DNA from: Hanamia caeni
GTDB taxonomy: Bacteria; Bacteroidota; Bacteroidia; Chitinophagales; Chitinophagaceae
DNA: 64,000 nucleotides
Reading direction: 5' to 3'
NCBI RefSeq assembly: GCF_003721595.1
Contig: NZ_RJJR01000001.1
Span: 434,001 to 498,000, forward strand
The position numbers were made by a program, and so were the translations under genes. The notes under the pieces were generated by a model. The model saw nothing but the letters and a program-made list of their open reading frames with translations. It was not told where the DNA came from and ran no database searches. Positions within the stretch are counted from its first letter, which is position 1. Every line of letters starts with the position of its first letter. Of this stretch, positions 54,701 to 62,246 are shown one piece after another.

Positions 54701-55374
54701 TGCGCGTTAAAATCTTTTTCATCTACATAATGCGAATCATTGCTGGCAATTACTTTTACCTCATATTTTTTGGCAAATTTGAGCAGCACTTTATTTACTT
54801 TTTCCTGCTCAGGAATTCCATGGCGCTGCAGTTCCACATAGTAATCTTTTTGAAAAATATTCAGCCACCATTTGAATTCATTTTCCGCCTCTGCCTCGCC
54901 TTTTTTTAAAATCGTTTGCGGCACCAGTGCACCGAGGCAGCAGGTAGTGGCGATTAAGCCCTTGTGGTATTTATGAATTAATTCTTTATCAATACGCGGG
55001 TATTTTGAATACATTCCTTCGATGTAGCCAAGAGAGGTAAGCTTTGAAAGATTTTTGTACCCTTCTGCATTTTTAGCCAGCAATATCTGGTGATGGCGGG
55101 GATCTTTTTGTTCCTTTGTAAATTGCTTCTGGTGCCGGTTTTCGGTGATATAAAACTCACATCCGACAATCGGCTTTACTTTTAAAGTGCCATCATCATT
55201 CTTAAGTGTATGCGCATGTTTTACAAACTCAAAAACCCCAAACATATTTCCATGGTCTGAAATGGCAAGAGCCGGCATACCATCAGCTATCGCTTTATTG
55301 TAAAGAGATTTTATAGATGCTGCCCCGTCGAGGAGGGAGAATTGCGTATGAACATGAAGATGAGAAAATTTCAT
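51772..55374 (-). CDS. dnaE: DNA polymerase III alpha subunit
   Basis: 1200 aa. N-terminal PHP domain (FSHLHVHTQFSLLDGAASI), polymerase palm with the catalytic PDIDTDF near residue 417, fingers, a helix-hairpin-helix region (SLESLTYAGAFDCF) and a C-terminal OB-fold (IAGLVTEAQHRISKKGNKFG). This is the DnaE1 type replicative polymerase. Length is normal and there is no frame break. An unusual seven-base tandem repeat lies about 30 bp upstream of its start. Confidence 0.97.
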   Translation of the reverse strand: MKFSHLHVHTQFSLLDGAASIKSLYNKAIADGMPALAISDHGNMFGVFEFVKHAHTLKNDDGTLKVKPIVGCEFYITENRHQKQFTKEQKDPRHHQILLAKNAEGYKNLSKLTSLGYIEGMYSKYPRIDKELIHKYHKGLIATTCCLGALVPQTILKKGEAEAENEFKWWLNIFQKDYYVELQRHGIPEQEKVNKVLLKFAKKYEVKVIASNDSHYVDEKDFNAHDILLCINTGETQATPALREFTDDDVSIKNKRFAFPNNQFYLKNTSEMLTAFQDLQYSLDNTNEVIDKIEVLDLKRDILIPHFPVPKEFENQEAYLDHLTWSGAKKRYETITPEIEERINFELFTIKTMGFAGYFLIVSDFIVAGKDLGVFVGPGRGSAAGSVVAYCIGITNIDPIKYNLLFERFLNPDRKSMPDIDTDFDDEGRQKVLDYVVDKYGKNQVAQIITYGTMAAKMSIKDVARVMDLPLSESNALAKLVPDRPGTSLKKVLMAPVTGPKSLTEDGVGPDDLSNIMKLRDIYNGDDIRSKVLHEAEILEGSVRNTGIHASAIIIAPQDLMELIPVASSKDSELWLTQIDGSNIESAGVLKMDFLGLKTLSILKTALSLIKRNHGVSIDLDLLPLDDGETYKLFQRADTNGTFQFESTGMQKYLRELKPDKFDDLIAMNALYRPGPMAYIPAFIERKHGRQEIVYDLPEMEEILKDTYGITVYQEQVMLLSQKLAGFSKGDADILRKAMGKKKRDVLDKMKAQFIEGAKKLHHPEKILEKIWSDWESFAQYAFNKSHSTCYAFVAYQTAYLKAHYPSEYMAAVLNHAGAIEKITFFMEECKRMGLTVLGPDINESQKGFAVNKKGEIRFGFSGMKGVGEAAIENIIEEREKHGLFTSIFDMIKRVNQRTVNKKSLESLTYAGAFDCFNNFHRAQFFFTVPGENMTSLEKIIRFGHQFQAQLNNNTNTLFGDLQMDNVTPPAIPDCQPWPLVQLLNNERDVIGMYLSGHPLDNFKFLLKYYKFDTIADFNEFKAAVNLFPNPSRAFRIAGLVTEAQHRISKKGNKFGILHLEDYTEKMELMLFGEDYAKYNHYLEPGMVLCISGAFRQRFSTSPYEFRINQACLLETVMKSNTKKLNIGINPKDVSEEMITFVGENLQKFPGNSGLRINICDDISNLRFAMCTMDNAFEMNDEMANYLQHMPECEVTIELT

Positions 55375-55714
55375 TTAGAGAGTTGTAAATTGAAAATTGA
55401 AAATGACTACTGACTACTGACCACTGACCACTGACCACTGACCACTGACCACTGACCACTGACCATTCCCGGCTCCGCAAATATCGCAAAAAAGCGACCG
55501 CCTCTTTTTGTAAATTATCAACATAACTCACAGGATTTTAAGATTTTTTTAATGAAAAAATATTTGTGAATTATTTGCTTTTTTCTGAGGTGAAACTTAC
55601 CTTCGTCACATTCAGAAAATAAAATGTGAAGCGATTCGTTTGTTTTAAAAGCTAAGCCTGTGAAACCAAACTCAATGCTTAATCTTTTTAATAAATGATA
55701 AATAACCCGATAGA
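55375..55714. other. Divergent intergenic region (340 bp) with heptad tandem repeat
   Basis: Between dnaE and the NlpC/P60 gene. Contains the tandem repeat at 55405-55465 near dnaE and AT-rich sequence toward the hydrolase gene. A 78-residue frame through the repeat (SVVSGQWSVVSGQ) is a product of the repeat, not a gene. Confidence 0.6.
55405..55465. repeat. Heptad tandem repeat (GACTACT x2, GACCACT x6)
   Basis: Eight complete 7-base units, 55405-55460, plus a partial GACCA unit. It begins 30 bp upstream of the dnaE ATG. Slippage would change the length by multiples of 7 bases in what should be the dnaE promoter or leader. Confidence 0.9.
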
Positions 55715-56428
55715 ATGAAAAAACCTGCATTAATCTGCCTGGCAATACTATTTTCATGTTCCCTACAATTCGCGAATGCCCAAACAGGCGTAAATGCTGT
55801 AAGCACTGCAAACTTAGGTAGTGACGCAAGCTCTTCTTCCCAAATCGATGGGATTTCTTTTACTCCGGATGGCATTTTAAGAAATACTGAAAGTGGAGGC
55901 ACAAAAAGCATAAAAAATATTCCTGCCGCTGTGGTAACCAAAGAAGCGGCCAAACCAGAGATAGAATCACATTCACTTATTGAAAAGCTTTCTTCGCTTC
56001 AGTATAAATATGCGATGATGATGGACGTGGATGTAGAATCTTTAAAAAATCTGACCTTGCTTGGGTTCATAGATGATTGGTTCGGCACCCGCTATCGCTA
56101 CGGTGGTGAAACAAAAAGAGGAATTGATTGCAGTGCGCTTACCGGCGCTTTACTGCTTGCTGTGTATGGATTCAATATGCCGCGCACTGCCCGTGAACAA
56201 TATGAGGCTACAGAGCACATCAGCAAAAATGAATTAAAAGAAGGCGACCTGGTATTCTTTAATACCCGCGGTGGCGTTTCGCATGTAGGTGTTTACCTCG
56301 ATAATGATTATTTTGTCCAGGCCTCTTCACACGGCGTCACGATAAGCAACCTTGATGACCATTATTATTCCAAAAGATTTATTTGCGGAGGCAGAGTGGT
56401 GCAAGATAAACTGGCAGACTGCAATTAA
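55715..56428 (+). CDS. NlpC/P60 family cell-wall endopeptidase
   Basis: 237 aa, signal peptide (ending NAQ, residue 23). The C40 domain sits at residues 115-235: catalytic Cys139 in GIDCSALTGA, His190 in GGVSHVGVYLDN, and a Gln (Q202) at the position of the usual third polar residue (FVQASS). It should cut the D-Glu to diaminopimelate bond in peptidoglycan stems. N-terminal residues 24-100 are low-complexity. Followed by a clean intrinsic terminator. Confidence 0.92.
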   Translation: MKKPALICLAILFSCSLQFANAQTGVNAVSTANLGSDASSSSQIDGISFTPDGILRNTESGGTKSIKNIPAAVVTKEAAKPEIESHSLIEKLSSLQYKYAMMMDVDVESLKNLTLLGFIDDWFGTRYRYGGETKRGIDCSALTGALLLAVYGFNMPRTAREQYEATEHISKNELKEGDLVFFNTRGGVSHVGVYLDNDYFVQASSHGVTISNLDDHYYSKRFICGGRVVQDKLADCN

Positions 56429-56450
56429 AAGTACAATACAATTTTTTTAG

Positions 56451-56480
56451 AGAGGAAGCCCGGCGGTTTCCTCTTTTTTT
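56451..56480 (+). terminator. Rho-independent terminator after the NlpC/P60 gene
   Basis: AGAGGAA at 56451-56457 pairs with TTCCTCT at 56468-56474 around GCCCGGCGGT, followed by TTTTTTT. It is 22 bp past the stop. Confidence 0.82.
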
Positions 56481-56581
56481 GTTATAAAAATATTCTTCCG
56501 CATTGGATTAATCGTTAGCTTTCTTAAATAATTTCCTATTCATTAATTTATCGAATTATCTTCCGGCTTATAAACTAATTT

Positions 56582-57682
56582 ATGCAAAAGAAATATCCCT
56601 TTTTTTTCAGGTCTACTGTCACTTTATTTGGAATAATCCTGTTTGTATTTGTGCTTTTTGAGCTGAGAAGTATTTTAATTCCTCTTGCATTCGCCATAAT
56701 GATTGCTATTCTTTTAAATCCTTTAGTAAATTTTTTGACAAACAAAAAATTGAACCGGGTAGTAGCTATTTCTCTTGCACTGCTCTTAGCCATCTTGTTT
56801 GTTGCCGGCGTTTGCTATTTTATCTCGTCACAGATTGTGAAGTTTTCAGAGAACATCGATACCCTTCAAAAAAAGTTTTCTCTTCTTTTCCACAATCTTC
56901 AGCTTTGGCTGCAAAACAATTATTCATTCACCATTGATAAGCAAAAGGAGTATTTATCTGAATTAAGCGAGAGCCTGAAACCTTTAATAGGCCAGACTTT
57001 GGGCACGGTTCTGGGCACGCTGAGCGTTGTATTTCTTTTACCTGTGTATATTTTTTTGATGTTGTATTACAAAACGCTTATCCTGAATTTTTTGTACGAA
57101 GTATTTTCGCAAAGAAATTCTGAAGGCGTGAGCACGGTATTATCGCAAACCAAAAATGCCATCCAGAACTATATGGTGGGTTTGTTGCTTGAGGCCATAA
57201 TTATTGCCATTCTGAATATAACGGCTCTTCTTATTTTGGGCGTTCCCTATGCCATATTGCTGGGCATTATCGGCGCACTCTTAAATGTGTTGCCTTATAT
57301 CGGTGGCATTATTGCTATCATTCTTCCTATCCTGATTGCCACGGTAACTAAAGATGGATTTTCAACCCAGATCTGGATTATTGTTTCTTATTCTGTGATT
57401 CAATTTGTTGACAACCATATCCTCGTTCCCCGCATTGTTTCTTCGCAGGTAAAAATCAATGCATTGGTCACCTTGGTGATCGTATTGCTTGGCGGATCTA
57501 TCTGGGGAATTTCAGGCATGTTTCTTTCGGTGCCGTTTATTGCAGTGCTTAAGATAATTTTTGACCGTGTAGATGGATTAAAACCCTGGGGAAAATTATT
57601 GGGAAGCGAAGTGCCGGTGGAACACAAGGGTATTATCTGGAAGAAATGGAAACGCCGTAAAAGAGCTGTTACAAACGCGTGA
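56582..57682 (+). CDS. AI-2E family transporter (UPF0118)
   Basis: 366 aa with about 8 transmembrane helices. Family features: an N-terminal hydrophobic pair, a long middle loop (residues 85-130), and the C-terminal block LGIIGALLNVLPYIGGIIAI followed by VDNHILVPRIVSSQVKINAL. Members include autoinducer-2 exporter TqsA and Na+/H+ antiporter types; the cargo is not readable here. Monocistronic by context. Confidence 0.9.
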   Translation: MQKKYPFFFRSTVTLFGIILFVFVLFELRSILIPLAFAIMIAILLNPLVNFLTNKKLNRVVAISLALLLAILFVAGVCYFISSQIVKFSENIDTLQKKFSLLFHNLQLWLQNNYSFTIDKQKEYLSELSESLKPLIGQTLGTVLGTLSVVFLLPVYIFLMLYYKTLILNFLYEVFSQRNSEGVSTVLSQTKNAIQNYMVGLLLEAIIIAILNITALLILGVPYAILLGIIGALLNVLPYIGGIIAIILPILIATVTKDGFSTQIWIIVSYSVIQFVDNHILVPRIVSSQVKINALVTLVIVLLGGSIWGISGMFLSVPFIAVLKIIFDRVDGLKPWGKLLGSEVPVEHKGIIWKKWKRRKRAVTNA

Positions 57683-58008
57683 ACCGGGGCCGAAATAAAC
57701 AGTAAACCAATAAATAATTCAATTTTATATCCCGGAAATTGTATACAAAAAGTTTGGATAGATGTATTCTTACTATCATTCCTGCAAATTTTTTAAATGG
57801 GTTATAATTGATGTCGAAGATTTTTATGAGAATACTGTAAGTTTGTAGCAGCCCAATTCAAAAAATCGATAGCAGTTTATTGGAAATTGAATTAGGCCAT
57901 TTCAATAAAATTTAATTGCCGCTCAGTACGAAGTTTACAAATCACATACTGGGCCGAAGTCTTTAAACGGCGTATTTGCTTTATTAAAAATAAAATCTTC
58001 AAAACAGA
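57683..58008. other. Intergenic region (326 bp)
   Basis: Holds a 36-bp repeat at 57700-57735 and the upstream region of the phosphoesterase gene, which is AT-rich. No gene and no clear promoter box seen. Confidence 0.45.
57700..57735 (+). repeat. 36-bp intergenic repeat, copy 16
   Basis: Reads CAGTAAACCAATAAATAATT then CAATTTTATATCCC. It starts 18 bp after the transporter stop, on the same strand. Confidence 0.7.
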
Positions 58009-59355
58009 ATGTCATTACAACGAATCTTTATTCTATTGCTGGTCGTATTTGCAATCAGCAGTTGCGGTACCAGCAGAAAAGCGCAACCTTACGCAATTTC
58101 ATTTGATCAGGGCATTAGGCAAATCAACCACGTGGTAATTATCTATATGGAAAACCACAGCTTCGACAACCTGTATGGCGAATTCAAAGGCGCCAATGGT
58201 ATTGAAAACGCCCGGAAAGGAAATTTTGTACAAGTGGATGAAAACGGCCAGCCTTATAAATACCTGCCGGAAATTCCAAGAAACAATTCGTTTCCGACTA
58301 ACCTGCCCAATGAACTTTTTAATATTGATCAGTACGTTCCGGCCGACAAAAAAACGCCGGATGTAACGCACCGTTTTTATCATAACCAGATGCAAATTAA
58401 CGGGGGAAAGATGAACAAGTTTGCCCTCTACAACAATTCCAAAGGCCTGGCCATGGGATATTATAATACTGAAAAATTGCCATTGTATCCGTTTGCAAAA
58501 CAATACACGCTTTGTGACAATTTTTTCCAAAGTGTCTTTGGCGGCTCTTATTTTAACCATGTGTATCTCATTTCCGCCGCAGTGCCCGTATGGCCAAACG
58601 CGCCGGAATCAATGGTTGCAAAAGTGGATGCTGATGGCAAATTGGTAAAGGATGGTGCCATTACGCCTGATGGCTACGCGGTGAATACGGTGATTTCCAA
58701 AGACAAGCCATATCCACCCAAGTCGGATACTGCCAGGCTACTACCGCCGCAAACCATGCCTACCATCGGCGACCGGATGAGCGAGAAAGGAGTATCGTGG
58801 GCATGGTATTCTGAGGGATGGGACGATGCCGTGGCAGGAAGGCCAAATAACTTTGCGTATAATCACGAGCCCTTCCTGTATTTTGCCAAATATGCCGAAG
58901 GAACAGAAGGAAGAACGCATCTGAAAGATCAAAATGACTTTATTAAAGCGGCCAATGAAGGCACGTTGCCTGCCGTTTCTTTTGTGAAACCCGGCGGTGG
59001 AAATGATGAGCACCCCGGCGGTTCCGCAGTATTCCCTTCTGAACAAGGCGCGGTTAAGCTGATCAACGCGGTATTGAACGGGCCTAACGGTAAAGACGCG
59101 CTGGTTATTCTCACCTACGATGAGTTCGGTGGATTTTTTGATCATGTAAATCCGCCGGTAATCGACAGGTGGGGCCCGGGAAGTCGCATTCCGGCGATTA
59201 TAATTGGCCCGTTTGCGAAAAAAGGTTTCGTGGATTCCAGTCAATATGAAACCGTGAGTATTCTCTCTTTTATTGAACACCGCTGGGGCCTCGAGCCGCT
59301 GGCTGAAAGGGATAAAAATGCCAACCCGTTCAGGAATGCGCTGATTTTTAAATGA
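58009..59355 (+). CDS. Lipoprotein phosphoesterase (acid phosphatase/phospholipase C family)
   Basis: 448 aa. Lipobox AISSC, Cys19. The phosphoesterase domain (PF04185) starts HVVIIYMENHSFDNLYGEF, with catalytic-type ENHSFD, then GGNDEHPGGSAV and TYDEFGGFFDHVNPP, both metal or substrate site motifs. The family includes phosphatidylcholine phospholipases C and acid phosphatases such as AcpA. Likely releases phosphate from lipids or esters at the cell surface. A di-haem peroxidase follows 23 bp later on the same strand, so they are probably co-transcribed. Confidence 0.9.
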   Translation: MSLQRIFILLLVVFAISSCGTSRKAQPYAISFDQGIRQINHVVIIYMENHSFDNLYGEFKGANGIENARKGNFVQVDENGQPYKYLPEIPRNNSFPTNLPNELFNIDQYVPADKKTPDVTHRFYHNQMQINGGKMNKFALYNNSKGLAMGYYNTEKLPLYPFAKQYTLCDNFFQSVFGGSYFNHVYLISAAVPVWPNAPESMVAKVDADGKLVKDGAITPDGYAVNTVISKDKPYPPKSDTARLLPPQTMPTIGDRMSEKGVSWAWYSEGWDDAVAGRPNNFAYNHEPFLYFAKYAEGTEGRTHLKDQNDFIKAANEGTLPAVSFVKPGGGNDEHPGGSAVFPSEQGAVKLINAVLNGPNGKDALVILTYDEFGGFFDHVNPPVIDRWGPGSRIPAIIIGPFAKKGFVDSSQYETVSILSFIEHRWGLEPLAERDKNANPFRNALIFK

Positions 59356-59378
59356 TTTATTACTGGCTATGAACAGCT

Positions 59379-61214
59379 ATGTATAGGAAAATGGCAATAG
59401 TAGTCTTTTTAGTGACAGGGCTATCTATTGCAAGCTTTACTCCCTTTTACTCAAGCTATACACAACACACTGCCGCAAGCCCGCGCGAAGAACGAATTCA
59501 AAATATCGTTTTAGACCAGGTAATGTCTTTTCAAAATTATATCAAAGACACTTTCCTTGTTGAAGTTGGTAAAGATCACCCCGACAGCCAAAAAATTCGG
59601 CAGGTATTTCTGAAATCAAGATTGCTGTACAAAAAATTTGAGTGGGCGGCAGAATATTTTGCCGCTGATCTTGCTGAAAGGCTTAACGGCCCTCCCGTGC
59701 AGGAAATTGAGAACGCTGATTTATTAGACCCTTCGTTGGCGCGTGCCATAGATCCAATGGGCTTGCAGGTAATAGAAGAATCTGTTTACCCGCAATTCGA
59801 TACTTCCGGAAAAAATAAGCTGGTAGTCGGAGTAACAAATTTGGTGACCAACACAGGCTACCTGGTTTCCTATTTTACCGATCACCCGCTTGCTGACTGG
59901 CGCATTTTGGATGCTGCCAAGCTGGAAGTGTTCAGGATTATCGCCCTGGGAATTTCCGGCTTTGATGCCCAGCATTCCGGGAACAGCATCAACGAATGCG
60001 CGGAGTCATTAAATAGCCTTCAAGACGTTCTTCGTTTTTATTTAAACAAAAACAGCACGCCTTTGTTGCAGGATTTGTCCGCAGCCATTTCTTATCTTCA
60101 TGACAACGCTGATTTTGATTCATTCGATAGAGCGGTATTTATTACAAGGTTTGCAAATAAGATAAGCGCGAAGATTGCCCGGCTGGAGCGGGACTTGCAT
60201 GGGCCTGGCATAAAATACAACCGTATGCTCAGGCAGGAAGCCCGCACGCTTTTTGATTCAGGCGCTTTTAATGTAAATGCTTTTACTCCGGGCCCCGAAT
60301 ATCATGTGACGGATGCAAAAGTAGTATTGGGTGAAAAACTTTTTTATGATGCCTCACTTTCCGGAACAGGAACGCGGAGCTGTGCTTCATGTCATAATCC
60401 CCGCCTCGCTTTTACTGATGGACTGGCAAAGGAGCGCGATTTGCATGATACATCCAGGTTGATTTTAAGAAACGTGCCCACGCTTCTGGATGCCGCTTTA
60501 CAGTCAAATTATTTTTACGACATGCGGGCATTAACGCTGGAAGACCAGGTAAAAGATGTTATCGCAAATCAACATGAGATGGATGGCTCAATGGAGGCGA
60601 TTATAAAATATGTTTCCGCAGATACCAGCTATCACACCTTATTTGTAAACGCCTTTCCCCGAAAAAATAAAGAAATCACTGCGAACGAAGTGGCCAATGC
60701 GCTCGCTTCTTACGTGCGCAGCCTGGTAAAACTCAACAGCCGCTTTGATGAATATATGCGTGGGAAGGAAAATGCTTTATCTGTTCAGGAATTAAAAGGA
60801 TTTAATTTATTTATGGGCAAAGCCAAATGCGCCACTTGCCATTTTGCGCCCTTGTTTAATGGCATCACGCCACCCAAATATGTGATGAGTGAAACAGAAG
60901 TATTAGGCGTGCCGGTTTCTCAGAAAGATTCTACGATTGATCCGGACATGGGTTATTATGGTGTGATAGAAATTGATTCGTATAAATATGCATTTAAGGT
61001 TCCCACGATAAGAAATGTAGATAAAACCGCTCCTTACATGCACAATGGCGTATACCGGACTTTAGAGCAGGTGATGGATTTTTACAATAATGGCGGCGGC
61101 GCAGGCTTAGGAATCAATCTTCCCAATCAAACGCTTTCCAAAGAAAATCTTCATCTCACTGAAAAAGAAAAAGAAGATATCATTGCTTTTATGAGAAGCC
61201 TGGATAGTAAATAA
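59379..61214 (+). CDS. Di-haem cytochrome c peroxidase (MauG/CcpA-like) with imelysin-like N-terminal domain
   Basis: 611 aa. Export signal about 1-25. Residues 35-270 form a helical domain with GLQVIEESVY at 128-137, reminiscent of the imelysin GxHxxE signature but with Gln for His. The C-terminal half is a di-haem peroxidase: C-A-S-C-H at 335-339 and C-A-T-C-H at 484-488, plus conserved segments YDASLSGTGTRSCASCHNP and APYMHNGVYRTLEQVMDFYN. It would reduce peroxide in the periplasm or act as a MauG-like oxidase. Translation is likely coupled to the phosphoesterase gene (23 bp gap). Confidence 0.9.
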   Translation: MYRKMAIVVFLVTGLSIASFTPFYSSYTQHTAASPREERIQNIVLDQVMSFQNYIKDTFLVEVGKDHPDSQKIRQVFLKSRLLYKKFEWAAEYFAADLAERLNGPPVQEIENADLLDPSLARAIDPMGLQVIEESVYPQFDTSGKNKLVVGVTNLVTNTGYLVSYFTDHPLADWRILDAAKLEVFRIIALGISGFDAQHSGNSINECAESLNSLQDVLRFYLNKNSTPLLQDLSAAISYLHDNADFDSFDRAVFITRFANKISAKIARLERDLHGPGIKYNRMLRQEARTLFDSGAFNVNAFTPGPEYHVTDAKVVLGEKLFYDASLSGTGTRSCASCHNPRLAFTDGLAKERDLHDTSRLILRNVPTLLDAALQSNYFYDMRALTLEDQVKDVIANQHEMDGSMEAIIKYVSADTSYHTLFVNAFPRKNKEITANEVANALASYVRSLVKLNSRFDEYMRGKENALSVQELKGFNLFMGKAKCATCHFAPLFNGITPPKYVMSETEVLGVPVSQKDSTIDPDMGYYGVIEIDSYKYAFKVPTIRNVDKTAPYMHNGVYRTLEQVMDFYNNGGGAGLGINLPNQTLSKENLHLTEKEKEDIIAFMRSLDSK

Positions 61215-61265
61215 GAAGCAACGGCAAATTACTGCTTCAATTTCAAAAGCGGCCAACCGTGCTGC

Positions 61266-61302
61266 CAGTAAATCAATAAATAATACAAATTTATATTTTC
61301 CT
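61266..61302 (+). repeat. 36-bp intergenic repeat, copy 17
   Basis: Reads CAGTAAATCAATAAATAATA then CAAATTTATATTTTC. It ends 5 bp from the stop of the minus-strand lipoprotein gene. Confidence 0.72.
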
Positions 61303-61306
61303 GGTA

Positions 61307-62044
61307 TCAGAAATAAGTAAAGGTTTGTACAGCAAGGCTTCCGTCATCCAGCGTCTGCGTGATGGTACTAATGCGATTTTTACTGTCAAAAGTGTAGGTG
61401 CTTACGATATTTGCCACCACATAACCGTTTGAAGTTATTTTATGGTTTTTTACCAAATGGGCGGGTGTTGATGATTGCAGCGGATTGATGAAGGGCATTG
61501 CAAATACGAGATCAGGATAATAGTCAAAAGTTTCCACCTGTTTGTCTGTATCTGTTGTCTTCACCAGGTTGCCATCGCCGTCATAAGAATAGGTGGTCAC
61601 ATTATCCACTACTGATTTGTAAAATTCTTTCACCGTGCTCAACTGATTGTTTGCATTATAAATATATTTTTCAGATGTAGTATCTTTCTCGTCATTATAT
61701 TGATACGTGCTGTCGACGAAGTGGTTACTGTTTAAGAAAATATCTTCGTGAATAGAAAGCGCGCTCATTACATAAATTTCTATGGAAAATTTGCTGTCAG
61801 ACTCATAGGTAAACAAAAATTTATTTCCCGGTACTTCTACCTGGTCTATGGCTGTTATCCGGTTCTTCGCATCATAACTTAAATTATAATTGGCCACGAT
61901 GGAATCTCCATCAGAGGAAACAACCTTTTCGCTGTAGCTTTTTACCTTGAGAACATTATTGGTATCGGGTTGCTTATCTTTTTGGCAGGCGACGAGAAGT
62001 AAAGCGGCGCCAATCGAAAATAGAATGAGGTTTTTTGATTTCAT
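61307..62044 (-). CDS. Lipoprotein with RHS/YD-like repeats
   Basis: 245 aa. Lipobox LLLVAC, Cys20. The mature part has repeats of the YD type: LSYDAKNRITAIDQV, YIYNANNQLSTVKE, YSYDGDGNLVKTTD and YTFDSKNRISTITQ. Such small YD-repeat lipoproteins are common in Bacteroidota and lack an assigned role. It faces the convergent peroxidase gene. Confidence 0.85.
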   Translation of the reverse strand: MKSKNLILFSIGAALLLVACQKDKQPDTNNVLKVKSYSEKVVSSDGDSIVANYNLSYDAKNRITAIDQVEVPGNKFLFTYESDSKFSIEIYVMSALSIHEDIFLNSNHFVDSTYQYNDEKDTTSEKYIYNANNQLSTVKEFYKSVVDNVTTYSYDGDGNLVKTTDTDKQVETFDYYPDLVFAMPFINPLQSSTPAHLVKNHKITSNGYVVANIVSTYTFDSKNRISTITQTLDDGSLAVQTFTYF

Positions 62045-62172
62045 AATAGACTGATTTGACTTAACAACGAATTTTTTCGGATAAGTATTGTTACTTTAAA
62101 TTTTTGATAGTTACTTGTTTGTCTTAATCCTGTTGGAAAACTATCGAACGATTATGTCCAAAGCTGAATCGT

Positions 62173-62180
62173 TAGTTTTG
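62173..62180 (+). promoter_or_regulatory. Candidate -7 promoter box for the LLM oxidoreductase
   Basis: TAGTTTTG, an exact TAnnTTTG match, 66 bp before the ATG at 62247. No -33 box at the usual spacing. Confidence 0.3.
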
Positions 62181-62246
62181 TATTGGCATATTAAAAATGC
62201 CGACAAGTTGCAACAATTATTTTCTCAGCAAAAATTTCATTAGCGT

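Noticed and set aside
55405..55465. Short direct repeats as a CRISPR array
   Set aside because: The units are 7 bases with no spacers and no cas genes are near; it is a simple tandem repeat.
55295..55531. A minus-strand open frame of 78 residues containing SVVSGQWSVVSGQ
   Set aside because: It translates the heptad tandem repeat and the dnaE leader and overlaps dnaE out of frame; the repeats explain the open frame fully.
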